Assembly (NCBI GenBank): GCA_964613585.1
Contig: CAZTHL010000002.1
Span: forward strand, 75,942 to 139,941
DNA: 64,000 nt
DNA from: CAZTHL01 sp964613585
GTDB lineage: Bacteria; Pseudomonadota; Alphaproteobacteria; DSM-16000; Inquilinaceae
Reading direction: 5' to 3'
The position numbers and the translations under genes were made by a program. Below the pieces are notes generated by a model. It worked only from the letters and a program-made list of their open reading frames with translations, did not search any database and was not told where the DNA came from. Shown here piece by piece: positions 8,302 to 17,562 of this stretch. The stretch's first letter is position 1. Each line of letters starts with the position of its first letter.

Positions 8302-9933
8302 ATGACGCGGTTCGTCTTCATCACCGGCGGCGTGGTATCCTCCCTGGGCAAGGGATTGGCGGCAGCGGCCCTTGGCGCGTTGCTGCAGGCGCGCGGCTTC
8401 AAGATACGGCTGCGAAAGCTCGATCCCTATCTCAACGTCGATCCGGGAACGATGAGCCCCACGCAGCACGGCGAGGTGTTCGTCACCGATGACGGCGCCG
8501 AGACCGACCTCGATCTCGGGCATTACGAACGCTTCACCGGCGTGCCGGCGCGGGCCGCTGACAACGTCACCACCGGGCGGATCTACTCGACCGTGATCGC
8601 GCGCGAGCGGCGGGGAGACTATCTCGGCGCCACTGTTCAGGTAATCCCCCACGTCACCGACGCGATCAAGGAGTTCATCGAGGCCGACATCAGCGACGAG
8701 GATTTCGTGATCTGCGAGATCGGCGGAACGGTCGGCGACATCGAGAGCCTGCCGTTCCTCGAGGCCATCCGGCAGTTCGGCAATGAGGTAGGCCCCGACC
8801 GCGCGCTGTTCGTGCATGTCACCCTGCTGCCGTATCTGCAGGCGGTCGGCGAACTCAAGACCAAGCCGACGCAGCATTCGGTGAAGGAGCTGCTCTCGGT
8901 CGGCATCCAGGCCGGCCTGGTGCTCTGCCGGGCCGAACGGCCGATCCCCGACAGCGAGCGCCGCAAGATCGCGCTGTTCTGCAACGTCCGCCAGGAGCGG
9001 GTGATCGCCGCCCTCGACGTCGACACCATCTACCAGGTACCGGTGGACTATCACGCCCAGGGCTTCGACAGCCAGGTTCTCGCCTATTTCGGCCTGGAGG
9101 ACGCGCCAGAGCCGAGGCTGGCGCCCTGGCACGATATCGTGCGCCGCGTCCGGGCTCCCGAAGGCGAGGTCGTGATCGCCGTGATCGGCAAGTACACCTC
9201 GCTGATCGACAGCTACAAGAGCCTGTCCGAGGCGCTGACCCACGGCGGCATCGCCAACAATGTCCGTGTCCGGCTCACGTGGCTGGACGCGCAGCTGTTC
9301 GAGACGGACGAACCGGTGCATCACCTGGACGAGGTGCACGGCATTCTTGTGCCGGGCGGCTTCGGCGAGCGCGGCACCGAGGGCAAGATCCGGGCCATCC
9401 GTTTTGCCCGGGAACGGGGCATACCGTTCCTCGGCATCTGTTTCGGCATGCAGATGGCCGTGATCGAGACCGCGCGTCATCTGGCCGGACTGCCGCGGGC
9501 CGGCTCGACCGAGTTCGGCGCGTGCGACGTGCCGGTGGTCGGCCTGATGACCGAGTGGCTGCGGGGGGACGAACTGGAGACCCGGACCGTGCGCTCGGAC
9601 CTGGGCGGGAGCATGCGTCTTGGCGCCTATCCGGCGGAGCTTCTGCCGGGCACCCGCGTCCGCGAGATCTACGACGGAGCCGGTCGCATCAGCGAGCGCC
9701 ATCGGCACCGCTACGAGGTCAACATCCATTTCCGGGAGGCGCTCGAGGAGGCCGGGCTGCTCGTCTCGGGCATCTCGCCGGACGGCCGACTGCCCGAGAT
9801 TGTCGAGCTTAGGAGCCATCCCTGGTTCGTCGGCGTCCAGTTCCACCCCGAGCTCAAGTCGCGCCCGTTCGCGCCGCACCCGCTGTTCACCTCCTTCATC
9901 CGCGCCGCGGTCACCCAGTCGAGGCTGGTCTAG
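8302..9933 (+). CDS. pyrG: CTP synthase
   Basis: A 543-residue enzyme aminating UTP to CTP with glutamine. The N-terminal amidoligase domain begins TRFVFITGGVVSSLGKG (P-loop) and contains KLDPYLNVDPGTMSP. The C-terminal amidotransferase has the oxyanion segment PGGFGERG, the nucleophile motif GICFGMQ (Phe in place of the more common Leu) and the catalytic His-Pro-Glu in FHPELKSRP. Length is normal. kdsA follows 11 bp downstream; CTP is also the co-substrate used later for KDO activation. Confidence 0.97.
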   Translation: MTRFVFITGGVVSSLGKGLAAAALGALLQARGFKIRLRKLDPYLNVDPGTMSPTQHGEVFVTDDGAETDLDLGHYERFTGVPARAADNVTTGRIYSTVIARERRGDYLGATVQVIPHVTDAIKEFIEADISDEDFVICEIGGTVGDIESLPFLEAIRQFGNEVGPDRALFVHVTLLPYLQAVGELKTKPTQHSVKELLSVGIQAGLVLCRAERPIPDSERRKIALFCNVRQERVIAALDVDTIYQVPVDYHAQGFDSQVLAYFGLEDAPEPRLAPWHDIVRRVRAPEGEVVIAVIGKYTSLIDSYKSLSEALTHGGIANNVRVRLTWLDAQLFETDEPVHHLDEVHGILVPGGFGERGTEGKIRAIRFARERGIPFLGICFGMQMAVIETARHLAGLPRAGSTEFGACDVPVVGLMTEWLRGDELETRTVRSDLGGSMRLGAYPAELLPGTRVREIYDGAGRISERHRHRYEVNIHFREALEEAGLLVSGISPDGRLPEIVELRSHPWFVGVQFHPELKSRPFAPHPLFTSFIRAAVTQSRLV

Positions 9934-9944
9934 GGTCGCCTGCG

Positions 9945-10787
9945 ATGACCGGCAGCTCCGAGGTCGCGATCGGCTCCCTGGTGATCGGCGCGGACCGCCC
10001 GTTGTCGCTGATCGCCGGCCCGTGCGCCATCGAATCCCGAAGCCACGCCGAGGAGACCTGCGCGGCCCTGGTCGAGATGGCGGCCGGCCTCGGCATCGGC
10101 CTCATCTACAAGAGCTCGTTCGACAAGGCCAACCGGACCTCCGTTCATGGCGCCCGCGGGGTCGGCATGGCTGAGGGCCTGCCCATCCTGGCGGGCGTGC
10201 GCGAGCGCTTCGGCTGCCCCGTGCTGACCGACGTGCACGGGCCGGAGCAGTGCGGGCCGGCGGCCGAGGCCGTCGATGTGCTGCAGATCCCGGCGTTCCT
10301 GTGCCGGCAGACCGATCTGCTGACGGCCGCCGCGCGCACCGGGCGGGCGATCAACATCAAGAAGGGACAGTTCCTGGCTCCCTGGGACATGGCACGGGTG
10401 GCCGAAAAGGTCGCCTGCGCCGGCAACCGCCGGATCCTGCTGACGGAGCGCGGCGTGAGCTTCGGCTACAACACACTGGTCGTCGACATGCGCTCATTGC
10501 CGATCCTGGCGGCGACCGGCTTCCCCGTGGTGTTCGACGCCACCCATTCCGTCCAACAGCCGGGCGGGCAGGGGGACCGGTCCGGAGGACAGCGTGAGTT
10601 CGTGCCGGTGCTGGCGCGCGCGGCGGTCGCGGTCGGCGTCGCTTGCGTGTTCCTCGAGACGCATCGGGACCCGGACCGGGCTCCGAGCGACGGCCCCAAC
10701 ATGCTGCCGCTGGCCGAGCTGCCGGACCTGCTCGGCACCCTGCTTGCCCTCGACCGGGTGGCCAAGGGCCTGCGCACGGCCGGCTGA
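9945..10787 (+). CDS. kdsA: 3-deoxy-D-manno-octulosonate 8-phosphate (KDO8P) synthase
   Basis: A 280-residue aldolase-type enzyme condensing phosphoenolpyruvate with arabinose 5-phosphate for lipopolysaccharide inner core. Recognised by SLIAGPCAIES, the KSSFDKANRTS loop, TDVHGPEQ, INIKKGQFLAPWDM, and VFDATHSVQQPGG with the following QREFVPVLARAA. Adjacent placement with pyrG (CTP) and eno (PEP) is a classic operon linking supply of both KDO precursors. The presence of a KDO enzyme implies an LPS-type outer membrane. Confidence 0.97.
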   Translation: MTGSSEVAIGSLVIGADRPLSLIAGPCAIESRSHAEETCAALVEMAAGLGIGLIYKSSFDKANRTSVHGARGVGMAEGLPILAGVRERFGCPVLTDVHGPEQCGPAAEAVDVLQIPAFLCRQTDLLTAAARTGRAINIKKGQFLAPWDMARVAEKVACAGNRRILLTERGVSFGYNTLVVDMRSLPILAATGFPVVFDATHSVQQPGGQGDRSGGQREFVPVLARAAVAVGVACVFLETHRDPDRAPSDGPNMLPLAELPDLLGTLLALDRVAKGLRTAG

Positions 10788-11031
10788 GGCCGTCGCGCCC
10801 GGTCATCCGAGCGGCTCCGGCGGCCGGCCGGGCCGGTCGCGGCGAGGCCGGGAGCCGGCTTGGACTTCGCCGGAAAATCACTTGATTTTTGCCCCGATCG
10901 GCCGACGCTACGGCGGCCCGGCGCCGCCGGGCGCCTGACGTCCCGCCTTTGGTCCTTCTCCGGGCCATCACGCGGCCGCCTGACCGCCCACCGTGTCAGA
11001 AAACGACGGCACCCAACAGGAAGAGGCAGAG

Positions 11032-12312
11032 ATGACCGGGATTATCGACATCCACGCGCGCGAGATCCTCGACAGCCGCGGCAATCCGACGGTCGAGGTC
11101 GACGTGACCCTCGACACGGATGCCACCGGTCGGGCGGCGGTGCCGTCGGGCGCGTCGACCGGCGCGCACGAGGCGGTCGAGCTGCGCGACGGCGACAAGG
11201 AGCGCTACGGCGGCAAAGGAGTGATGAAGGCGGTCGAGGCCGTCAACGGCGAGATTTTCGACACGCTGTCCGGCATGGATGCGGAGGATCAGATCGCCGT
11301 CGACCGTACCATGATCGAGCTGGACGGCACGCCGAACAAGGGCCGGCTCGGCGCGAACGCCATCCTTGGCGTCAGCCTGGCGGTGGCGAAGGCGGCGGCG
11401 GCGGAGGCCGGCCTGCCACTCTATCGCTATGTCGGTGGCGCCGCCGCGCACGTTCTGCCGGTGCCGATGATGAACATCGTCAACGGCGGCGCCCACGCCG
11501 ACAACCCGATCGACATCCAGGAATTCATGATCATGCCGGTGTCGGCGCCGTCCCTTGCCGACGCGGTGCGCATGGGCTCCGAGGTGTTCCAGGCCCTGAA
11601 GAAGCAGCTCAAGGACGCCGGCCACAACACCAATGTCGGCGACGAAGGGGGCTTCGCGCCCAATCTCGGCTCGGCCGACGAGGCCCTCGGCTTCATCATG
11701 AAGGCGGTCGAGGTGGCCGGATACCGTCCGGGTGAGGATGTGCGGCTCGCCCTCGACGCCGCCTCCACCGAGTTCTTCTCGGGCGGCAAGTACAAGATGG
11801 AGGGCGAGGGCAAGGTCCTCGATTCCGAGGGCATGGCCCGGTATCTGGAGGATCTGGTCAATCGCTTTCCCATCATCTCCATCGAGGACGGCATGGCCGA
11901 GGATGACTGGGACGGATGGAAGATCCTCACCGACCTGATCGGTGACCGGGTGCAGCTGGTCGGCGACGACCTGTTCGTGACCAACCCGCGACGCCTCGCG
12001 GACGGCATCGACAAGGGCATCGGCAACTCGATCCTGGTCAAGGTCAACCAGATCGGCAGCCTGACCGAGACCCTGGAGGCGGTCGAGATGGCGCACAAGG
12101 CCGGCTACACCGCGGTGCTGTCCCATCGCTCCGGCGAGACGGAGGACGCCACCATCGCCGATCTCGCCGTGGCCACCAACTGCGGGCAGATCAAGACCGG
12201 CTCGCTCAGCCGCTCCGACCGGCTGGCGAAGTACAATCAGCTGATCCGCATCGAGGAGGAGCTGGGCCAGGCCGCCTCGTATGCCGGGATGGGTGCCTTC
12301 CGCGTGGGCTGA
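11032..12312 (+). CDS. eno: Enolase
   Basis: A 426-residue glycolytic enzyme converting 2-phosphoglycerate to PEP, and usually part of the RNA degradosome in proteobacteria. It shows the N-terminus with AREILDSRGNPTVEVD, SGASTGAHEAVELRD, the metal ligands in SIEDGMAEDD and LVGDDLFVTNP, and the catalytic loop SHRSGETED. The frame is open to a GTG at 10993, but the ATG at 11032 is preceded by GGAAGAGG at good spacing and gives the conserved N-terminus. A roughly 240-nt gap after kdsA holds nothing I recognise. Confidence 0.97.
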   Translation: MTGIIDIHAREILDSRGNPTVEVDVTLDTDATGRAAVPSGASTGAHEAVELRDGDKERYGGKGVMKAVEAVNGEIFDTLSGMDAEDQIAVDRTMIELDGTPNKGRLGANAILGVSLAVAKAAAAEAGLPLYRYVGGAAAHVLPVPMMNIVNGGAHADNPIDIQEFMIMPVSAPSLADAVRMGSEVFQALKKQLKDAGHNTNVGDEGGFAPNLGSADEALGFIMKAVEVAGYRPGEDVRLALDAASTEFFSGGKYKMEGEGKVLDSEGMARYLEDLVNRFPIISIEDGMAEDDWDGWKILTDLIGDRVQLVGDDLFVTNPRRLADGIDKGIGNSILVKVNQIGSLTETLEAVEMAHKAGYTAVLSHRSGETEDATIADLAVATNCGQIKTGSLSRSDRLAKYNQLIRIEEELGQAASYAGMGAFRVG

Positions 12313-12458
12313 TCAGGCCTCGGCCACCGGCCGGTGTCGTTCCCGTGACGGCGCCGGCCGGACGAGCCGACCAGGGTCTTGCGCCGGCCAAATTAACTTA
12401 TTGACTGTAAACATTTTTCTTGTTGACGCCCGGCAAGGTCGCATGATTCCTTGCCGGC

Positions 12459-12782
12459 ATGCGAAAGCGTCCTGTCCTCAAGCGGTTGCAATCGATCGCC
12501 GCCCCGGCCCTTATGGCCAGCCTGCTGATCTACCTGCTCTATCACACGATTGACGGCGATCACGGGCTCATCGCCAAGAAGCGCCTGGAGGGGGAGGTGG
12601 TCGAGGCCAGAACCACCCTCGAGGCCGTGCGAACGGAGCGGGAGCGGCTCGAGCACCGGGTCGGGCTGCTGTCCGGTCCGAGGGTGGATCTCGACCTGCT
12701 GGACGAGCGGGCCCGTCACGTGCTCGGCCTGGGCGGCCCGGACGAGCTGGTGCTGTTCTTCAAGGAGCCGGGCCGGCGCTGA
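12459..12782 (+). CDS. ftsB: Septum formation initiator FtsB/DivIC family
   Basis: A 107-residue bitopic protein with a short basic N-terminus, one transmembrane helix (about residues 13-29), then a coiled coil (about 40-75) and the conserved C-terminal segment with LDLLDERARHVLGL. FtsB joins FtsL and FtsQ to activate septal peptidoglycan synthesis. Position between eno and pdhA is the usual alphaproteobacterial and gammaproteobacterial context. The roughly 145-nt upstream gap contains an AT-rich stretch around 12,390-12,420 that may include a promoter, but I could not find a convincing hexamer pair. Confidence 0.9.
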   Translation: MRKRPVLKRLQSIAAPALMASLLIYLLYHTIDGDHGLIAKKRLEGEVVEARTTLEAVRTERERLEHRVGLLSGPRVDLDLLDERARHVLGLGGPDELVLFFKEPGRR

Positions 12783-12981
12783 CCCCGCGATCGCGCCCCC
12801 GGGCTGCGGAAAAGCGGGGGAGAATACAGGCCTTCGCGCCGCACCCAGCTTGCCAAACCATGGGGTGGGGGCTACTCGTTTAACCGGTCGCCGTCACCGT
12901 CCGCCTTGGCTAACATGCCGTCCACGCCGTCCGCGCGGCGGTGGCGTCCCGTTTCTGCCCCGATCATGGTGGAGGGCTTTC

Positions 12982-13995
12982 TTGGCCTCGTCGAACAGCC
13001 GCGGCGCCGCGTCGGCGACCGCCGAAACCGATCTATCCAAGGATGAGCTGCTGACGCTCTACCGCGACATGCTGCTTATTCGCCGGTTCGAGGAGAAGTC
13101 CGGACAGCTCTACGGCATGGGCCTGATTGGGGGGTTCTGCCACCTGTATATCGGCCAGGAGGCCGTGGTGGTGGGGATGCAGTCGGTGCAGAAGCCACAG
13201 GACACGGTGATCACCGCCTACCGCGACCATGGCCACATGCTCGCGTGCGGCATGGAGTCCCGTGGCGTGATGGCCGAGCTGACCGGCCGGCGCGGCGGCT
13301 ACTCCAAGGGCAAGGGCGGCTCCATGCACATGTTCAGCCGTGAGAAGAACTTCTACGGCGGCCATGGCATTGTCGGCGCGCAGGTGCCGCTGGGCACCGG
13401 CCTCGGCTTCGCCCACAAGTACAAGGAGGATGACGGCGTCTGCGTGACGTATCTCGGCGACGGCGCGGTCAACCAGGGCCAGGTGTACGAGAGCTTCAAC
13501 ATGGCGTCCCTGTGGAAGCTCCCGGTCGTCTACGTGATAGAGAACAACAAGTACGGCATGGGCACGTCGGTCGAGCGCGCCTCCTCGACCACGGATCTGC
13601 ACAACCGCGGGATGGCGCACGGCATCCCCGGCAAGCCGGTGGACGGCATGTCCGTCCTGGCCGTGCGCGAGGCGGGCGCCGAGGCCCTGGCCCATGCACG
13701 GCGCGGCGACGGTCCGTTCATCTTGGAGATGCAGACCTACCGCTATCGGGGCCATTCCATGTCGGACCCGGCCAAGTACCGCACCAAGGAGGAGGTCAGC
13801 GGCATGCGGGCGGAGCGTGACCCCATCGAGGCCCTTCGCAAGTCGCTTCTCGACCACGGCCAGGCCGACGAGGACGATCTGAAGCAGATCGATCGGGACG
13901 TCCGCGCCGTGGTCAACGACGCTGCCGAGTTCGCCCAGCAGTGTCCGGAGCCGGATCCCGGCGAGCTGTACACCGACGTGCTCGTCGAGGCCTGA
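12982..13995 (+). CDS. pdhA: Pyruvate dehydrogenase E1 component, alpha subunit
   Basis: A 337-residue thiamine-diphosphate enzyme subunit that decarboxylates pyruvate. It has LLIRRFEEKSGQLYG, the Gly-rich GKGGSMHMF, the ThDP motif GDGAVNQGQVYESFNMA...NN, and the phosphorylation-loop region YRYRGHSMSDPAKYR. The start is best taken as the TTG at 12982, preceded by GGAGGG at 12971-12976 with 5 nt spacing; no ATG gives the right N-terminus. The frame extends much further upstream but overlaps ftsB. First gene of pdhA-pdhB-pdhC. Confidence 0.95.
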   Translation: MASSNSRGAASATAETDLSKDELLTLYRDMLLIRRFEEKSGQLYGMGLIGGFCHLYIGQEAVVVGMQSVQKPQDTVITAYRDHGHMLACGMESRGVMAELTGRRGGYSKGKGGSMHMFSREKNFYGGHGIVGAQVPLGTGLGFAHKYKEDDGVCVTYLGDGAVNQGQVYESFNMASLWKLPVVYVIENNKYGMGTSVERASSTTDLHNRGMAHGIPGKPVDGMSVLAVREAGAEALAHARRGDGPFILEMQTYRYRGHSMSDPAKYRTKEEVSGMRAERDPIEALRKSLLDHGQADEDDLKQIDRDVRAVVNDAAEFAQQCPEPDPGELYTDVLVEA

Positions 13996-14061
13996 AACCA
14001 TCGGGGGTGGCGCGGCGGCGTGGCCGGAACCAGGCCGGCGCCGCTTGCCGGAGGAACGTGA

Positions 14062-15480
14062 ATGCCCATCGAAATCCTCATGCCGGCCCTGTCGCCGACG
14101 ATGACCGAAGGCAACCTCGCACGCTGGGTCAAGAAGGAGGGTGACAGCGTGGCGGCGGGCGACGTGATCGCCGAGATCGAGACGGACAAGGCGACCATGG
14201 AGGTCGAGGCGGTCGACGAGGGCACGCTGGGCCGGATCCTGGTCGCCGAAGGAACCGAGGCGGTGCCGGTGAACACCCCCATCGCCATGCTGCTGGAGGA
14301 GGGAGAGGACGCCTCCGCCTTGGAAAAGGCCGGGGCCAAGCCGAACGGGGGGGAGGCGCCCGCCCCGCCGGCAACCCCGGCCGCGGCGCCGGGCCCCGCC
14401 GAGGAGGCCCGGCCCGAGGCTAAGGAGCCCCCGGTCCTGACACCGCCGTTCGAGCCGGTACGCCAGCCGCCCAGCGATGAGCAGAAATACTTCAAGGAGA
14501 CGGTCCGGCAGACCGTGCGCGAGGCGCTGCGCGACGCCATGGCCGAAGAGATGCGGCGGGACGGCACCGTCTTCCTGATGGGCGAGGAGGTCGCCGAGTA
14601 CCAGGGCGCCTACAAGGTCACCCAGGGGCTGCTCGACGAGTTCGGCCCGAAGCGGGTGATCGCCACCCCGATCACCGAGCACGGCTTCGCGGGACTGGGC
14701 GTCGGCGCCGCCTTCGGCAAGCTGCGACCGATCGTCGAGTTCATGACCTGGAACTTCGCCATGCAGGCGATGGATCAGATCATCAACTCGGCGGCCAAGA
14801 CCCTTTACATGTCGGGCGGCCAGATGGGCTGCCCGATCGTCTTCCGCGGGCCGAACGGGGCCGCCGCCCGGGTCGGCGCCCAGCACAGCCAGGAATACTC
14901 GAGCTGGTACGGGCACGTTCCCGGGCTGAAGGTGGTCTCGCCCTATGCCGCCGCCGACGCCAAGGGTTTGCTGAAGGCGGCGATCCGCGATCCCAACCCC
15001 GTGGTGTTCCTCGAGAACGAGATCCTCTATGGCCAGAGCTTCGACGTGCCGACGGATCCGGACTTCGTCATCGAGATCGGCCGGGCCAAGGTTGCGCGAC
15101 CCGGCAAGGACGTGACCATCGTCGCGTTCTCGCTGATGATGACCCGCGCGCTCGAGGCGGCCGAGCAGCTGGCAAAGGAGGGCATCGAGGCTGAGGTGAT
15201 CGACCTGCGCACGATCCGTCCCATGGACGTTGGCGCCATCGTCGAGTCCGTGAGGAAGACAAACCGCATCGTGAGCGTCGAGGAGGGCTGGCCCTTCGCC
15301 GGCATCGGATCGGAGGTGGCCGCGCTGATGATGGAGCACGCGTTCGACTACCTCGACGCGCCGGTCACGCGGGTCACCGGCAAGGACGTGCCGCTGCCCT
15401 ATGCCAGCAATCTGGAGCGGATGGTGCTGCCGCAGACCGAGCAGGTGGTCGAGGCGGCGAAGGCCGTCTGCTACCGCTGA
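14062..15480 (+). CDS. pdhB: Pyruvate dehydrogenase E1 component, beta subunit, with N-terminal lipoyl domain
   Basis: A 472-residue fusion. Residues 1-78 are a biotinyl/lipoyl domain (lipoylated Lys in ETDKATMEVE), followed by a Pro/Ala-rich linker to about residue 140. The transketolase-like E1-beta body then contains GEEVAEYQGAYKVTQGL, EHGFAGLGVGAAF and HSQEYSSWYGHVPGLKV. The lipoyl-E1-beta fusion is a recognised alphaproteobacterial trait. Its lipoyl domain is near-identical to that of pdhC downstream, suggesting duplication and domain sharing. It requires LipA, encoded at 19.8 kb. Confidence 0.96.
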   Translation: MPIEILMPALSPTMTEGNLARWVKKEGDSVAAGDVIAEIETDKATMEVEAVDEGTLGRILVAEGTEAVPVNTPIAMLLEEGEDASALEKAGAKPNGGEAPAPPATPAAAPGPAEEARPEAKEPPVLTPPFEPVRQPPSDEQKYFKETVRQTVREALRDAMAEEMRRDGTVFLMGEEVAEYQGAYKVTQGLLDEFGPKRVIATPITEHGFAGLGVGAAFGKLRPIVEFMTWNFAMQAMDQIINSAAKTLYMSGGQMGCPIVFRGPNGAAARVGAQHSQEYSSWYGHVPGLKVVSPYAAADAKGLLKAAIRDPNPVVFLENEILYGQSFDVPTDPDFVIEIGRAKVARPGKDVTIVAFSLMMTRALEAAEQLAKEGIEAEVIDLRTIRPMDVGAIVESVRKTNRIVSVEEGWPFAGIGSEVAALMMEHAFDYLDAPVTRVTGKDVPLPYASNLERMVLPQTEQVVEAAKAVCYR

Positions 15481-15536
15481 GCCGGGCCGCGCCACGGACC
15501 CAAGGATCATCGGCACCTGCCCGGGAAGGCATCACG

Positions 15537-16922
15537 ATGCCCATTGAAATACTTATGCCGGCGCTGTCGCCGACCATGACCGAAGGCAATCTCGCCTCCT
15601 GGCAGAAGCAGGAGGGGGACAGCGTGTCGGCCGGGGACGTCATCGCCGAGATTGAGACGGACAAGGCAACCATGGAGGTCGAGGCCGTCGATGAGGGGGT
15701 GCTGGGCCGCATCCTGGTGCCCGCCGGCACCGAGAATGTGGCGGTGAACACGCCGATCGCGGTGCTTCTGGAGGAGGGTGAGGACGCCACCGCCCTGGAC
15801 GGCTTCAAGCCGCGCGGCAATGGCGGCGGCGCCGCCCAGGCTACGGCGACGGAGCCCGACGCGGCCGCCGCTTCGGCGGCCCCGGCCCCGAAGCCGGCAC
15901 CGGCGCCCGAGCCGGCGTCTGCACCAGCGCCCGCCGCGGAGCCTGCCTCGGCGCCCGGGCCCGGCCGTCGGCTCTTCGCCAGCCCGCTGGCGCGGCGCCT
16001 TGCCCGCGATGCCGGTCTCGACCTCGGCCGGGTCACGGGCAGCGGCCCCAACGGCCGCATCGTCAAGGCGGATGTGGAGGCCGCCGTGCAGGCGGGGGTC
16101 GGGCCGGCGGAGCCGGCGGCCGCCGAGCCCTCGAGCCCGCCGCCGGGGCCGGCCGCTCCGGAGGCGGCCCCGGCCAAGCCCGCCCCGCCCTCGGTGGCCG
16201 CTCCGTCGGCCCGGCAGCTCGCCGATGCCTGGGGCATCCCGTATCGCGAGATCAAGCCGTCGGGCATGCGCAAGACCATCGCCCGCCGGCTGTTCGAGTC
16301 CAAGACGACCGTTCCGCACTGGTACCTGACCGTCGACTGCGAGCTTGACCGTCTCCTGGAGCTGCGGAGCCAACTCAACGATCGGGCCGGCGAGGGGGTA
16401 AAGGTCTCGGTCAACGACATGATCATCAAGGCCGCCGCCGCCGCCTGCCGCCGGGTGCCCGAGGCGAACTCGGCCTGGACCGACGAGGCCATCCTCCGCT
16501 TCGAGCGGGTGGACGTGTCCGTGGCCGTCGCCACCGAGGGCGGTCTGATCACGCCGATCATCAAGAACGCCGATCAGAAGGGGCTCGCGGCGATCTCCGA
16601 GGAGATGCGCGACCTGGCCACCCGGGCGCGGCAGAACAAGCTGAAGCCGGAGGAGTTTCAGGGTGGCACCTTTTGCATCTCCAATCTCGGGATGTACGGA
16701 ACCCGCGAGTTCGCGGCGATCATCAATCCGCCACAGGCCGCGATCCTGGCCCTCGGCAAGGCGGAGCCGCGGCCCGTGGTCAAGAACGGTGTGCTGGCGA
16801 TCGCGACCATGATGAGCGCGACGCTGTCCGCCGACCACCGCGTGGTCGACGGCGCCGTGAGCGCCACGTACATGAGCACGTTCAAGACGATCGTCGAGGA
16901 TCCGATCACGCTGCTGCTGTGA
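15537..16922 (+). CDS. pdhC: Pyruvate dehydrogenase E2 (dihydrolipoyl acetyltransferase)
   Basis: A 461-residue core subunit. Order of domains: one lipoyl domain (1-78, Lys in ETDKATMEVE), Ala/Pro linker, peripheral-subunit-binding domain (about 140-180, ASPLARRLARDAGLDL...GPNGRIVKADVE), second Ala/Pro linker, then the catalytic acyltransferase with SVNDMIIKAAA and the active-site motif DHRVVDGA near the C-terminus. It transfers acetyl groups to CoA. It follows pdhB by 56 bp and starts with almost the same first 13 codons as pdhB. Confidence 0.96.
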   Translation: MPIEILMPALSPTMTEGNLASWQKQEGDSVSAGDVIAEIETDKATMEVEAVDEGVLGRILVPAGTENVAVNTPIAVLLEEGEDATALDGFKPRGNGGGAAQATATEPDAAAASAAPAPKPAPAPEPASAPAPAAEPASAPGPGRRLFASPLARRLARDAGLDLGRVTGSGPNGRIVKADVEAAVQAGVGPAEPAAAEPSSPPPGPAAPEAAPAKPAPPSVAAPSARQLADAWGIPYREIKPSGMRKTIARRLFESKTTVPHWYLTVDCELDRLLELRSQLNDRAGEGVKVSVNDMIIKAAAAACRRVPEANSAWTDEAILRFERVDVSVAVATEGGLITPIIKNADQKGLAAISEEMRDLATRARQNKLKPEEFQGGTFCISNLGMYGTREFAAIINPPQAAILALGKAEPRPVVKNGVLAIATMMSATLSADHRVVDGAVSATYMSTFKTIVEDPITLLL

Positions 16923-17127
16923 CGAGGCGAAACCGCCGTCCGGGTTGCGTTGGGGAGAAGATTCCGGAGGAAGGGTGAGGCGTGGTCGATGGTGAGCCGA
17001 CAGCACGTGCCGCGGCGGCAGACGCGCCGATGCGGGCTCGGGCCCGGCGCGCGATGGAGCCGATCCGTCGTCCGGGTTCGGCCTCGAGGAGGAGCGGCGA
17101 GCGCCGACACCGGAACGATCAAGCCAC

Positions 17128-17493
17128 ATGAGCGGCGATGATCCCGGAACGGTGCTGCGGCCACTGCGCGAGGAGATCGATGCGATAGACGACCGCATCG
17201 TCGATCTGCTGGTGAAACGCCAAGCTGTCGTGTGCCGCGTAGCTGAGGTCAAGCGAGCGACCGGCTTCCCGGTGGTGCTGCCGGAGCGCATCCGCGAGGT
17301 CACCGAACGGAATGCCGCCCGCGCGGCGGCCGGCGGCGTCGATCCGGATCATGTCCGGCGCCTCTTCGGGTTGATCATCGACGAGGCCTGCGCGGTCGAG
17401 CGACGGCTCACCGCCGGCGCCGCCGCCACCGACCGGGACGCCACCGACCGGGACGCCACCGACCGGGACGCCACCGACCGGGACGAGCCTTGA
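17128..17493 (+). CDS. AroQ-class chorismate mutase
   Basis: A 121-residue helical chorismate mutase domain: LREEIDAIDDRIVDLLVKRQAVVCRVAEVK carries the family Arg, Asp and Lys positions in the long first helix, and the rest matches AroQ monofunctional enzymes, converting chorismate to prephenate for Phe/Tyr synthesis. It is placed between pdhC and lpdA, which is unusual since it splits the pyruvate dehydrogenase genes. The C-terminus carries four exact ATDRD repeats after the domain ends. A pyruvate lyase activity or another isochorismate role cannot be excluded, but the generic mutase call fits. Confidence 0.85.
   Translation: MSGDDPGTVLRPLREEIDAIDDRIVDLLVKRQAVVCRVAEVKRATGFPVVLPERIREVTERNAARAAAGGVDPDHVRRLFGLIIDEACAVERRLTAGAAATDRDATDRDATDRDATDRDEP
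17425..17484 (+). repeat. Four tandem 15-bp repeats in the 3' end of the chorismate mutase gene
   Basis: The unit gccaccgaccgggac is repeated four times without mismatch and encodes the pentapeptide ATDRD. The 15-bp unit keeps the reading frame, so copy number can vary by slippage without breaking the gene. It forms a hydrophilic, charged tail outside the enzyme domain. Confidence 0.97.
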
Positions 17494-17562
17494 CCCCGAC
17501 CGGTCGCGGCCGGCCGACGCGGCGCCATTCCGTCACGCCCAGGAAAAGCACAAGAGGGCCCC

